Source of the DNA: Treponema sp. UBA4267 | Lineage (GTDB): Bacteria > Spirochaetota > Spirochaetia > Treponematales > Treponemataceae | DNA: 28,121 bases | Assembly (NCBI GenBank): GCA_002395155.1 | Contig: DGWD01000033.1 | Coordinates: 1-28,121, forward strand | Reading direction: 5' to 3' | Part shown: positions 1 to 7,854 of the stretch, piece after piece | How positions within the stretch are numbered: position 1 is the first letter of the stretch | Layout of the letters: each line of letters opens with the position of its first letter | Made by a program: the position numbers and the translations under genes | Notes under the pieces: model-generated | What the model was told of the DNA's origin: nothing | What the model saw: the letters and a program-made list of their open reading frames with translations, nothing else | Databases searched by the model: none

Positions 1-1484
1 GGAACCAGTATCAGTGTATGGTTACATTCAACCTTTCACGTTCTGCTTCTTACTTCGAAAGCGGAATTGGACGAGGTATGGGCTTCCGCGATTCAAATCA
101 GGATATTCTTGGTTTCGTACATCAGATTCCAGACCGCGCCCGCGAGCGCCTTATCGACATTGCTTCTACTCAGCTTGAAGATGGCGGATGTTATCACCAG
201 TATCAGCCACTTACAAAGAAAGGAAACGCAGACATTGGTGGAGACTTCTCTGATGACCCACTCTGGATGATTCTTTCTGTATCAGCTTATATTAAGGAAA
301 CTGGCGACTGGTCAATCCTCGATGCAAAAGTTCCTTACGACAATGATGAATCTAAAGCTAAATCAATGCTTGATCACCTTACAGTAAGTTTCTACCACAT
401 TGTAAATAACCTGGGACCACACGGACTTCCACTTGCAATGCGTGCAGACTGGAACGACTGTATCAACCTTTCTTGTTTCTCTGACACTCCAGGTGAAAGC
501 TTCCAGACATATACAAATCCTAAGTTCAAGGCAGAAGGCGGATATTCAAAAGTTGCAGAATCTGTATTTGTTGCAGCACTCTTTACTTATGTTGGACCAA
601 ACTTCGTTGGCATCCTGAATCACTTGGGTAAGAAAGATGAAGCGGCAAAAGCTCAGGCCGAAATTGATAAGATGAAGAAAGTTATCATGGAATCTGCATG
701 GGACGGCAACTGGTTTATGCGTGCTTATGACGCAAACGGCCAGAAGATGGGTTCTCACGAATGTGAAGAAGGACAGATCTTCATTGAACCACAGGGCTTT
801 GCAATTATGTCTGATATCGACAAGGATGCAACAAAGAAGACTCTTGCAGCAATTGATGAAAGATTGAACACAAAGCATGGTCTTGTTTTGAACAACCCTG
901 CATTCAGCAAATACTATATTCAGTACGGAGAAATTTCTACATATCCAGGCGGATACAAAGAAAATGCCGGTATCTTTACACATAACAATGCATGGATTAT
1001 CTGTGCTGCCGCTTATGCAGGAGAAGGTAACCAGGCTTTCAAATACTACTCAGAAATTGCACCTGCATACACAGAAGAAACTTCTGACATCCACAAGACT
1101 GAACCATATGTTTACGGACAGATGATTGGTGGAAAAGATGCAGGTTCGGACATCGGACAGACAGGCAAAAACTTTGGTCAGGGCAAGAACTCCTGGCTCA
1201 CAGGAACAGCTGCATGGAACATGGTTGCAATCAGTCAGTACATCCTTGGTATTCAGCCAGACTTCGATGGACTTAAAATTGATCCTTCAATTCCTTCTGA
1301 TTGGGATGGCTTTACTGCAACACGTTTGTTCCGTGGTGCAAAATACAACATCACTATCAAAAACCCAAGCCACGTTTGTAAGGGTGTAAAAACAATGCTT
1401 GTAGATGGTACTGCAATTGAGGGTTGTGTAGTTCCATTCGTAGAAGGCAAAAAAGAAGTAAATGTTGAAATTACTTTAGGCTAA
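1..1484 (+). CDS. Cellobiose phosphorylase (GH94), C-terminal part, 5' truncated
   Basis: The reading frame is open from the window edge, with residues NQYQC before the first in-frame ATG at 18, so the gene starts outside the window. About 493 residues are present; family members are usually near 800, so this is the C-terminal 60 percent. Seen motifs, numbered from the ATG at 18: the GH94 signature SRSASYFESGIGRGMGFRDS near residues 7-26, and RADWNDC at 142-148, whose DWND holds the general acid Asp of the family. GH94 cellobiose phosphorylase splits cellobiose with phosphate to glucose 1-phosphate and glucose in the cytoplasm, saving ATP. The close match of the signature to cellobiose phosphorylases favours that substrate over cellodextrin or chitobiose, but the N-terminal domain is missing. 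No frameshift is seen. Confidence 0.93.
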   Translation, partial: NQYQCMVTFNLSRSASYFESGIGRGMGFRDSNQDILGFVHQIPDRARERLIDIASTQLEDGGCYHQYQPLTKKGNADIGGDFSDDPLWMILSVSAYIKETGDWSILDAKVPYDNDESKAKSMLDHLTVSFYHIVNNLGPHGLPLAMRADWNDCINLSCFSDTPGESFQTYTNPKFKAEGGYSKVAESVFVAALFTYVGPNFVGILNHLGKKDEAAKAQAEIDKMKKVIMESAWDGNWFMRAYDANGQKMGSHECEEGQIFIEPQGFAIMSDIDKDATKKTLAAIDERLNTKHGLVLNNPAFSKYYIQYGEISTYPGGYKENAGIFTHNNAWIICAAAYAGEGNQAFKYYSEIAPAYTEETSDIHKTEPYVYGQMIGGKDAGSDIGQTGKNFGQGKNSWLTGTAAWNMVAISQYILGIQPDFDGLKIDPSIPSDWDGFTATRLFRGAKYNITIKNPSHVCKGVKTMLVDGTAIEGCVVPFVEGKKEVNVEITLG

Positions 1485-1493
1485 GCAAAAATG

Positions 1494-1534
1494 CTTAAAA
1501 AAAATCCCCAAAACAGAAATCTGTTTTGGGGATT
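1494..1534 (-). terminator. Rho-independent terminator for the minus-strand Na/Pi transporter gene
   Basis: A perfect 14-bp inverted repeat (AATCCCCAAAACAG at 1503-1516, loop 1517-1520, complement at 1521-1534) is flanked on its left by an A-run. Read on the minus strand this is a stem followed by a T-run, the usual intrinsic terminator. On the plus strand there is no T-run after the stem, so it should mainly stop transcription from the right. Confidence 0.8.
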
Positions 1535-1557
1535 CTCAAGCTGTAACAAAGCCTTTC

Positions 1558-1597
1558 AAACACCTTTGATTTTTTTTCAAAGGTGTTTTTTTTATTT
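1558..1597 (+). terminator. Rho-independent terminator for the GH94 gene
   Basis: Inverted repeat AAACACCTTTGA (1558-1569) and TCAAAGGTGTTT (1577-1588) with a 7-T loop, followed by a T-run on the plus strand to about 1593. It lies 74 bases beyond the GH94 stop and overlaps the last codons of the convergent transporter gene. Confidence 0.8.
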
Positions 1598-3244
1598 AAT
1601 AATACCTGTAAGGGTTTCTGAAATGCTGAAACAGTTATCACCAATATTTTCAATACGTCTTACAACATCAATGTACAAAAGTTCGGCTTTAACATCAGCA
1701 CCACCTTCAAGACGTTTTCTGGCAACCTTTTTCAAATCTTTACGGAAGGCATCAATTCCATCTTCCAACTCTGCAGCCATATCAAGCTTATCCTGAGTCA
1801 ACTGAGTATTAATATTTCTACGGATAAACTGAAGGAACTGGCGAACAAGTTCAATATATGGCAAAAGACGATCCATATCTGCCTGCTGAAACTTCATCTT
1901 TTTATCTATACTACGAACAATAAGCATAATTGTTGCATAGCAGGAATCACTCATATTTTCCAGTTCATCCACAATCTGAATCATTCCTGAAATATGTTTA
2001 ATCTGTTTATCTGTAAGCAGCATGGATTCACATTTAATAAGGAAGTGAGTAATCTGTTCATGCATCTGATCTACATAATCTTCAGCTTTTGCAGATTCCT
2101 CGGCATATTTTTCTATAAATTCAGGATTTCGTTTTGTAACACCAATTTGAATTTTATCGAACAGATCACTAACTACATCTGTCATATCGGCAATAGCTTT
2201 TTCTGCCTGAATAATATGAGTTGCAACACTATCCTTTCCAAGCAATTCTGTAAATTCCAGCTTATAAACAAAAGAATCGTCTTCTTTATCATTCTTAATC
2301 ATTTTTTGAGTAAGCTTTACAAGAGGATTCTGTAAAGGCAGGAAGATAAGTGTTGATAAAGTTTTAAATACTGTATGGAGCATTGAAATACGAATTGCTA
2401 TGTTTGAATTAGCATGACCAGGAGTAACCAGCATAACCAAATCAAGGAATGGATGGAAGAAGATTAAGGCAAGAGCTGTACCAAATACGTTGAAAAGAAC
2501 GTGGATTAAGGCAGAGCGTCTTGCATCAGCACGGGTTCCTACAGCGGCAAGAATTGCATCAATTGTAGAACCAATGTTACTTCCTAAAGTCATTGCGGCT
2601 GCTAGTTCCCAGTTAATCAAGCCATTGTAGGCCATTGTAATTACGATTGCAGAAAAAGCAGATGATGAATGAAGCAAGGCTGTAATAAAAATACCAATTC
2701 CAAATCCACCGAGAAGAGCAAGAGGTCCAGTTCCCTGAATCTTAAAAAGCCAGCCAAGCTGTTCTGGTGTAAATACATCTGAAAGCCCGCTCAAACCAAA
2801 GAAGAGCAGACCAAATCCCATAATTGCAGAAGCCCAGTTTTTATAGGCACCTTTTTTAAGGATGGAGATAAAATAGCCAAGTCCGAACAGAGGAATGGCA
2901 AAGGCAGAAATCTTAAAATTGAAACCAAAAATAGCAACAATCCAGGCTGTAATTGTTGTACCAATATTGGCACCAAAAATTACTCCTACAGACTGAGTAA
3001 GAGTCATAAGTCCGGCATTAACAAAAGTAACTACCATTACAGTTGTAGCACCTGACGACTGAATAATCATAGTAACTACAAGCCCAGTTATAAGTGACAT
3101 AAAACGGTTTCCGGTTAATACCGAAAGAGCACGCTGCAGTTTTTCTCCAGCACTCTGCTGAATACCATCACTCATCAGTTTCATTCCATAAAGAAGAAAA
3201 CCAAGACTACCAATAAGCTCTAATATGGGCTGTATAACATTCAT
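1592..3244 (-). CDS. Na/Pi cotransporter family protein with PhoU-like C-terminal domain
   Basis: The 550-residue product has two inverted membrane repeats of the PNaS (NptA/SLC34-like) family. The first carries the family motif QSSGATT (near residues 62-68) followed by GANIGTT; the second carries HSSSAFSAIV and LGSNIGST. The C-terminal part from about residue 330 is hydrophilic and helical, as in the PhoU-like domain of bacterial members. It is expected to sit in the inner membrane and import phosphate with sodium. The start ATG at 3244 is preceded by TAGGA with no usable spacing, so no proper Shine-Dalgarno is seen. A promoter (see separate entry) lies so close that the mRNA may be leaderless. 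The gene stands alone, divergent from the lipoprotein gene. Confidence 0.92.
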   Translation of the reverse strand: MNVIQPILELIGSLGFLLYGMKLMSDGIQQSAGEKLQRALSVLTGNRFMSLITGLVVTMIIQSSGATTVMVVTFVNAGLMTLTQSVGVIFGANIGTTITAWIVAIFGFNFKISAFAIPLFGLGYFISILKKGAYKNWASAIMGFGLLFFGLSGLSDVFTPEQLGWLFKIQGTGPLALLGGFGIGIFITALLHSSSAFSAIVITMAYNGLINWELAAAMTLGSNIGSTIDAILAAVGTRADARRSALIHVLFNVFGTALALIFFHPFLDLVMLVTPGHANSNIAIRISMLHTVFKTLSTLIFLPLQNPLVKLTQKMIKNDKEDDSFVYKLEFTELLGKDSVATHIIQAEKAIADMTDVVSDLFDKIQIGVTKRNPEFIEKYAEESAKAEDYVDQMHEQITHFLIKCESMLLTDKQIKHISGMIQIVDELENMSDSCYATIMLIVRSIDKKMKFQQADMDRLLPYIELVRQFLQFIRRNINTQLTQDKLDMAAELEDGIDAFRKDLKKVARKRLEGGADVKAELLYIDVVRRIENIGDNCFSISETLTGIIK

Positions 3245-3308
3245 TCCTATATACTATCAAAAAAACAGCGTCCTTTTCAAGAAAAATAAAATAAGGTAAA
3301 ATATACAT
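3245..3308. promoter_or_regulatory. Overlapping divergent promoters (Na/Pi transporter and lipoprotein)
   Basis: On the minus strand, TTGAAA (3280-3275), an 18-base spacer and TAGTAT (3256-3251) end 6 bases before the transporter ATG at 3244. On the plus strand, TTTTCA (3274-3279), 17 bases and TAAAAT (3297-3302) end 6 bases before the lipoprotein ATG at 3309. The two -35 boxes overlap. The plus-strand boxes are weaker matches, and AT-rich sequence makes chance hits common. Confidence 0.5.
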
Positions 3309-4091
3309 ATGGGTATGGGAAAAAGAGTAATTTACACAAGCATTTTAGGCTTATCACTTATAACAATCTTATCAGGTTGTAAAAAAAACAAAAAAGAAAT
3401 TGATCCAACTCAAGTTACACAGCTTGTTGCTCAAGAATCCAACAAAGAAGAACTTTCTACAAAACCTCAAACCTGGCACGTTACAAACAAAAGAATTCTG
3501 GTTGTGTTAGGATACGGATTTAACGATGCAGAAAGTTCAGCTAACTTAAAAAATGTTCTTGCTCAAAACTTTGGCTTAGATGAAGAAAACGGCCTTATAA
3601 AAGCCCTGGTATTCCCTGATGACTTTAAAAGAGGAACTCGATTTTACCCAAGCGAACTTTATTCCAAAATACAGGAAATTGATAACGAATTGTGTGGAAT
3701 TGTTATTGTAGGTGCTCCAGAAAATACCCACATTGCCCTGGCTCGTAATCAGGACAACTGGAATCAGGAAGTTCCTTACCCTGTAATTGCCCTCTTCCCA
3801 CAAGACGAAGTTCTGGGCCTTGAAGCCACATGCGATATTGTTTTAGATAAAGGACAGACAACTTCTCTTACAGGCGAAATGGCATCTACCGAAGTTGAAA
3901 GCCAATTAATAGAAGAAACCCCAGAAGTTTTAGTTGAAACTATCAATTATATTCAATCATTGAATTATTCTCTTGAAAAAAATTCCTCAATTCAGGTTCA
4001 TCTTATGCAAATGCTCAAAAATAAAAACATTCATCATTACATAGATCCTGAATCAGGTTTACAATCTATTAATCATTTTATTTTGAATTAG
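3309..4091 (+). CDS. Hypothetical lipoprotein
   Basis: The 260-residue product begins with a short positive stretch and a hydrophobic segment ending in the lipobox LSGC (Cys24), so it should be lipid-anchored after signal peptidase II cleavage. The body contains alternating beta and alpha stretches (RILVVLGYGF, ELCGIVIVGAP, PYPVIALFPQDEVLG) that resemble a Rossmann-like periplasmic-binding fold. I do not recognise a named family and assign no function. A second ATG lies two codons downstream (3315). The stop is only 7 bases before the phosphoesterase start, and that gene's ribosome site AGGAAG overlaps the stop region, so the two are probably translationally coupled. AAGG at 3293-3296 is too far from the ATG to be a good Shine-Dalgarno. 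Confidence 0.85.
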   Translation: MGMGKRVIYTSILGLSLITILSGCKKNKKEIDPTQVTQLVAQESNKEELSTKPQTWHVTNKRILVVLGYGFNDAESSANLKNVLAQNFGLDEENGLIKALVFPDDFKRGTRFYPSELYSKIQEIDNELCGIVIVGAPENTHIALARNQDNWNQEVPYPVIALFPQDEVLGLEATCDIVLDKGQTTSLTGEMASTEVESQLIEETPEVLVETINYIQSLNYSLEKNSSIQVHLMQMLKNKNIHHYIDPESGLQSINHFILN

Positions 4092-4098
4092 GAAGTAA

Positions 4099-4764
4099 AT
4101 GCTTAAAAAAATTATTCAGGAATATCAAAACTTAATCGGAAGCAAAAAGGATATAGATGCACTTTCAACAACAGACCACGCAAGGCTCCTTCTAGTATCC
4201 GACTCGCATGGATGCCGTCAAATTCTGGAAGAAATAATCCGAAATTATGGGAAGGAATGTCATGCCCTGATTTTTTGCGGTGATGGAGCTGGTGACCTTG
4301 CCTATATTCTGAATCTTTCCAAAACATATCAGGCTTTTCAAGAAGCACTTCCACCAGTAATTGCCTTTGCCCGTGGGAACGGAGATCCATCCACCTACCC
4401 TGTAAATGTTCATTTTTCCCTAAATATTCCAAACTCACAAACTATAACCGTAAATAATCAAAAAATACTTGTTGTACACGGTCATAGAGAAGGTGTTGAT
4501 TTTGGTCTTGAAAATCTGGGCTTAGAAATGCAACTATCGGAATGTAAACTTGCTTTTTATGGTCATACCCACATTGCTCGTGAAGACCGCATACAGGACT
4601 ACCAGATTGTAAATCCAGGTTCATGTGCAAGACCTAGAGGAGGCCAACCAGCAGGTTTTGCAATTGCTACTGTCGAAAAAAACTTTACAGATATTGCCTT
4701 TATAAAAATGCAAAAGGATTTAGACGGAAAACAATCTTACAAAATCTGGCAACCTATTTATTAA
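4099..4764 (+). CDS. YfcE/MJ0936-family metallophosphoesterase
   Basis: The 221-residue product has the full set of metal-binding motifs of the calcineurin-like phosphoesterase fold in order: DSHG (Asp35, His37), GDGAGD (from residue 61), GNGD, HGHREG, GHTH and NPGS. This is the YfcE/MJ0936 subfamily, small cytoplasmic phosphodiesterases that use two metal ions; the natural substrate is often unknown. A roughly 28-residue helical N-terminal extension precedes the first motif. AGGAAG just before the ATG is a good Shine-Dalgarno and overlaps the end of the upstream lipoprotein gene. The 3' end faces the minus-strand MBL gene only 4 bases away. Confidence 0.92.
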   Translation: MLKKIIQEYQNLIGSKKDIDALSTTDHARLLLVSDSHGCRQILEEIIRNYGKECHALIFCGDGAGDLAYILNLSKTYQAFQEALPPVIAFARGNGDPSTYPVNVHFSLNIPNSQTITVNNQKILVVHGHREGVDFGLENLGLEMQLSECKLAFYGHTHIAREDRIQDYQIVNPGSCARPRGGQPAGFAIATVEKNFTDIAFIKMQKDLDGKQSYKIWQPIY

Positions 4765-4768
4765 AAAC

Positions 4769-5410
4769 TTAAAATTTAAAACCAAAAGATTCATGACCTG
4801 GGTAAACTAAAGTTCCTTTAGGAATTTCTTTTCTTAAACGGTCAAGAGAATGAATTATAGTTGCTTCATCCCCACCATACATGTCAGTACGACCATAACC
4901 GCCATAATCAAAAAGAGTATCACCAGAAATAAGGATATTTTCAGATTTACTGTAAAGACAAATTGAACCTGGAGTATGGCCTGGAGTATGAATAACTTTC
5001 CAGCCAAAAATTTCATCACCATCTTTTACAAGCACATCGGCTTGGGGTTGTTTTGCAATTACATCAAGAATTTGAGGGGCCCCGAAAAACTCCAGAACAG
5101 ACTTATTCATTGGGCCAGGAGGATTAAGAAGCTCCCCTGCTTCACTTTCGTGCAAATAGACTTTTGCAGCAGGGAAAGCCTTTTTTATTTGGGCAATACC
5201 TGTAATATGATCAAAGTGAGAATGAGTTAGAACAATTGCCTTACAATCCAGTTTTTTATTTTTCAGATAATCAAGAATTTTATCTTCATCACCAGAAAGA
5301 AAACAGGCTGCCGGATCAACAAGAAAACAAGATTTTTTAGACTTGTCTTCAATATCAACAATCAAAGAATTAACAGCAAAAACTCCACTTCTAATTACAT
5401 GTATTGCCAT
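4769..5410 (-). CDS. MBL-fold metallo-hydrolase (glyoxalase II-like)
   Basis: The 213-residue product has the metallo-beta-lactamase metal motif THSHFDH (His63, His65, Asp67, His68), then HTPGHTPGS, SGDTLF, GGYGRTD and a final PGH. The HTPGHTPG and SGDTLF blocks are typical of the hydroxyacylglutathione-hydrolase-like branch, which cleaves thioesters with two metal ions. At this size it lacks the longer C-terminal domain of true GloB, so the substrate is uncertain. It is the last gene of the clpP unit, beginning 6 bases after the RNA-binding gene ends. Confidence 0.92.
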   Translation of the reverse strand: MAIHVIRSGVFAVNSLIVDIEDKSKKSCFLVDPAACFLSGDEDKILDYLKNKKLDCKAIVLTHSHFDHITGIAQIKKAFPAAKVYLHESEAGELLNPPGPMNKSVLEFFGAPQILDVIAKQPQADVLVKDGDEIFGWKVIHTPGHTPGSICLYSKSENILISGDTLFDYGGYGRTDMYGGDEATIIHSLDRLRKEIPKGTLVYPGHESFGFKF

Positions 5411-5416
5411 ATTTAT

Positions 5417-6193
5417 TTAGTTCATACCAAATGGTTCTTTATCAGCGGCTGCTTTTTCTGCTGCGGCATAAGCGGCTGCATCTTCAGCTGCCATTTCCTG
5501 TTCAGAAATCTGAGAAGGAGTTACTGGAATTCCAGAATTTGTTTCTGGCATTTCTTCCTTTTCTTCGTTTCCTTCTTCATCAGACTTTTGACGGCTATAA
5601 CTTACAGCCAATTTACGACCACGATAATCATAACCATTCAACTTATCAATTGCAGTCTGTGCATCTTTTGTATAAAGCTGAACAAAAGAATAATTTGCAA
5701 GAACTTTAATATCACCAATACTTTCGCGATCAATTCCAGCTTCACCAATCAAAAGGCCTACTAAATCTCTTGGGTAAACACGGCGGTTTTTACCAATGCT
5801 GATAAAGATAGAAGTGCCTTCACCTTCTGGAATTTCAACACGTGGATGACGAGGTCTTTCTTCTGCAGCAGGCTGTGTATTTGCTTCAAATTCAGCTGCT
5901 GTATTTCTCTCGCGGACATTTCTGCGATTATTTTTTTCATTACGTTCACTACGGTCATTTCTCTCATTGCGATCACGACGAGAATTTCCAAATGAATGAT
6001 AATGTTTTAAAGACTCTTTTAACAAATATGCAATTACATATTTTCTAACTGTAAGTGGAACATTCTTCTTAAAAAGCTTATTCAAATCTGAAAGCATGTC
6101 CACATTTTCTGTTGTTTTTACTTTATCTATTGCAGATTCAAGAAAATCTGCAACCTGATCTTCATTAATCTTGAATTCACGATTAAATGACAT
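5417..6193 (-). CDS. RNA-binding protein with DbpA-type C-terminal RRM
   Basis: I take the ATG at 6193 (258 residues) because AGAGG lies 8 bases upstream; a GTG three codons earlier at 6202 has no usable spacing. The product has a helical N-terminal region, an Arg/Asn/Glu-rich stretch (RRDRNERNDRSERN and onward, about residues 75-100), and a domain from about residue 130 to 210 matching the RNA-binding domain at the end of the DEAD-box helicase DbpA (SIFISIGKNRR, PRDLVGLLIGEAGI, YSFVQLY, LNGYDYRGRKLAVSYSR). No helicase domain is present. The tail is Ala/Glu-rich. The family binds structured RNA; the basic RGG-like linker suggests further RNA contact. It starts one base after the stop of the GNAT gene, so translation is likely coupled. 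Confidence 0.85.
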   Translation of the reverse strand: MSFNREFKINEDQVADFLESAIDKVKTTENVDMLSDLNKLFKKNVPLTVRKYVIAYLLKESLKHYHSFGNSRRDRNERNDRSERNEKNNRRNVRERNTAAEFEANTQPAAEERPRHPRVEIPEGEGTSIFISIGKNRRVYPRDLVGLLIGEAGIDRESIGDIKVLANYSFVQLYTKDAQTAIDKLNGYDYRGRKLAVSYSRQKSDEEGNEEKEEMPETNSGIPVTPSQISEQEMAAEDAAAYAAAEKAAADKEPFGMN

Positions 6194-6194
6194 C

Positions 6195-7097
6195 TTATTC
6201 ACCTCTTTGTAATTGTAAAATGTATCCGGATGAAATCTTCTTAAAGCCTGTACGTATTAATAACGGCTGTAATAAATCCGGAGCAATAAAATTTGGTAGT
6301 AAAACCCATTCGCATCCAAGTTTTTCGAGCTTAGTAATACACATATTAATTAATTCTGTGCCAATGCCCAAACCTCGGAATTGTTCAGGAACGAAAAGAC
6401 TTGTTATAGTCAAAATATTTTCCTGATTATCTATAATTGATGATGCTGTAACACAACCCGAAAAATCATCAGAAAGACTATAGCAAACATAACCAGTTTT
6501 ATGTGTGGAATTATCATTTTCAAATTGATTACGCCACAACTTATAAATAGCTTCTATTACTTCTGATGGGAGTTCCTCATCATCATATGCACTTGCCGAA
6601 ATATTTGAAAGGATTATTTCTTTATCATGCTCTGGATCGTAATCCTTAAAGGAAAAATCGTCATGCACCAGATTTTGTTCGGATTCCAAAAGCTGATCTA
6701 ATTTTTCAAGTCCCCATATTTCTCGCAAGGAATTGTACCAATCGTTGATACGTGCTGACATAGTTCTGTGCTTAAAAACATGCCATCGTTTATCAATTTC
6801 AGGATAACTTTTTAAAACATTTCTAAAATTCTTAAATACCCCCCTTCCTGAATGCAAAACATTCTGTAATTCATCATGAGCAAGTGGTGCGTGAAGTTGA
6901 TTTACAAAGGCCTCACGCATTTCAAAACCATCTACTGATTTCCACTCAGGTAAAGCATAATACTCGTTATCATCAGGGAGAGTTGAACTCCCATCTACCA
7001 ACTGATTAGAGGCAGCATCCACAACAAATACACAATCTTGATTATCCATTGCAGAAATAATACTGTCTATAAGTTCATCAGTCAGATTAAAAGTCAT
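6195..7097 (-). CDS. UPF0158 domain fused to a GNAT N-acetyltransferase domain
   Basis: The 300-residue product has two parts. Residues 1 to about 122 fit the UPF0158 pattern: a short acidic beginning, YYALPEWKS, REAFVNQL, then GRGVFKNFRNVL (84-95) and a WHVFK stretch. Residues about 145-300 form a GNAT domain with the acetyl-CoA motif VPEQFRGLGIGTELINMCI and a following ISSGYILQL. GNAT enzymes transfer acetyl from acetyl-CoA to amines or protein N-termini; the target here is unknown. It lies in the clpP operon, starting 2 bases after the clpP stop with no strong ribosome site of its own. The UPF0158 call rests on pattern memory and is less certain than the GNAT call. Confidence 0.82.
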   Translation of the reverse strand: MTFNLTDELIDSIISAMDNQDCVFVVDAASNQLVDGSSTLPDDNEYYALPEWKSVDGFEMREAFVNQLHAPLAHDELQNVLHSGRGVFKNFRNVLKSYPEIDKRWHVFKHRTMSARINDWYNSLREIWGLEKLDQLLESEQNLVHDDFSFKDYDPEHDKEIILSNISASAYDDEELPSEVIEAIYKLWRNQFENDNSTHKTGYVCYSLSDDFSGCVTASSIIDNQENILTITSLFVPEQFRGLGIGTELINMCITKLEKLGCEWVLLPNFIAPDLLQPLLIRTGFKKISSGYILQLQRGE

Positions 7098-7099
7098 AA

Positions 7100-7717
7100 T
7101 TATTTTGGTAAATCGCTCTTTGTATTAACAATCTTGCTAATAAGGCCATATTTTACAGCTTCATCAGAATCTAACCAATAATCGCGATCAGTATCTTTTG
7201 TTACCTGTTCAAGAGCAGTTCCAGTCTGATCTGAAATTATTTTATTCAGCTTAGCACGGATTTTTTCCATATCTTTAGCATAAATTTCAATATCGGTAGC
7301 AACACCACGCATTCCACCAAGTGGCTGATGAATTAAGTAACGGCTGTTTGGCAATCCAAAACGTCTGTCCTTATCAACAGCAAGTAAAACAAGAGTTGCT
7401 GCAGATGCAATTAAGCCCATTCCAATAAGATAAACAGGTGCTTTTACATAGCGAATTACATCAAAAATAGCAAATCCCGCATCAACATCACCACCAGGAG
7501 AGTCAATATACATATAAATTGGTGATTTTTCGTCTTCTGAATCCAAAATAAGAAGCTGGCGAACAATTGAATCAGCCAATTCTTTATTAATTTCACCAGT
7601 TAAAATAATCTGACGAGTCTTCAAAAATTTATCTGAAAACTGTTCTGGTGCTTTCTGCTTTTTTTCTTCATCCTCATCATCAAAAAGAGGAGCATTGTAA
7701 ATTGATTTTGTAGTCAT
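7100..7717 (-). CDS. clpP: ATP-dependent Clp protease proteolytic subunit
   Basis: The 205-residue product is a full-length ClpP serine peptidase. The catalytic triad is visible: Ser105 in GLIASAATL, His130 in YLIHQPLGG and Asp179 in DTDRDYW; the oxyanion-hole region is YIDSPGGDVDAGFAIFD. The Ser context (ASAAT in place of the usual ASMGA) differs from classic ClpP and fits the second paralogue found in treponemes, so calling it clpP2 is reasonable but not proven. ClpP forms a cytoplasmic tetradecamer fed by ClpA, ClpX or ClpC. An acidic, charged N-terminal extension (DDEDEEKK) precedes the core. There is no Shine-Dalgarno before the ATG and a good promoter abuts it. It heads the four-gene unit running to 4769. 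Confidence 0.95.
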   Translation of the reverse strand: MTTKSIYNAPLFDDEDEEKKQKAPEQFSDKFLKTRQIILTGEINKELADSIVRQLLILDSEDEKSPIYMYIDSPGGDVDAGFAIFDVIRYVKAPVYLIGMGLIASAATLVLLAVDKDRRFGLPNSRYLIHQPLGGMRGVATDIEIYAKDMEKIRAKLNKIISDQTGTALEQVTKDTDRDYWLDSDEAVKYGLISKIVNTKSDLPK

Positions 7718-7752
7718 ACTATTAATATAATAGAAAACTTTTCTATTGGCAA
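7715..7752 (-). promoter_or_regulatory. clpP promoter with palindromic spacer
   Basis: On the minus strand TTGCCA (7752-7747) and TATATT (7729-7724) are separated by exactly 17 bases. The whole spacer is a perfect inverted repeat, ATAGAAAA C TTTTCTAT (7730-7746). The expected start of transcription falls at or next to the A of the clpP ATG (7717), so the message may be leaderless. The palindrome could be an operator for an unknown repressor. Confidence 0.65.
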
Positions 7753-7795
7753 TTAAAAGACAAGGATAAAAATCTTTAATATAGAGCTTTATTGA

Positions 7796-7824
7796 TTGAG
7801 TTCTGTCAAAAACTAACCTATAAT
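7796..7824 (+). promoter_or_regulatory. Sigma70-type promoter of the ComFB-domain gene
   Basis: TTGAGT (7796-7801), 17-base spacer, TATAAT (7819-7824). The predicted start near 7831 gives a leader of about 24 bases containing AGAGAGG (7841-7847), well spaced from the ATG at 7855. This places the longer reading frame starting at 7792 upstream of transcription and excludes it as the start. Confidence 0.75.
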
Positions 7825-7854
7825 ATTTTCATAAACAAAAAGAGAGGATTTATT

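Noticed and set aside
5399..5764. Plus-strand reading frames opposite the RNA-binding gene
   Set aside because: Composition reflects the antisense of an Ala/Glu-rich gene; no family pattern, no ribosome site, overlap with a well-supported gene.
6194..6202. GTG start at 6202 for the RNA-binding protein
   Set aside because: AGAGG abuts it directly; spacing fits only the ATG at 6193.
7792..7854. Longer start for the ComFB-domain protein
   Set aside because: The codons overlap the -35 and -10 boxes, and AGAGAGG points to ATG 7855.
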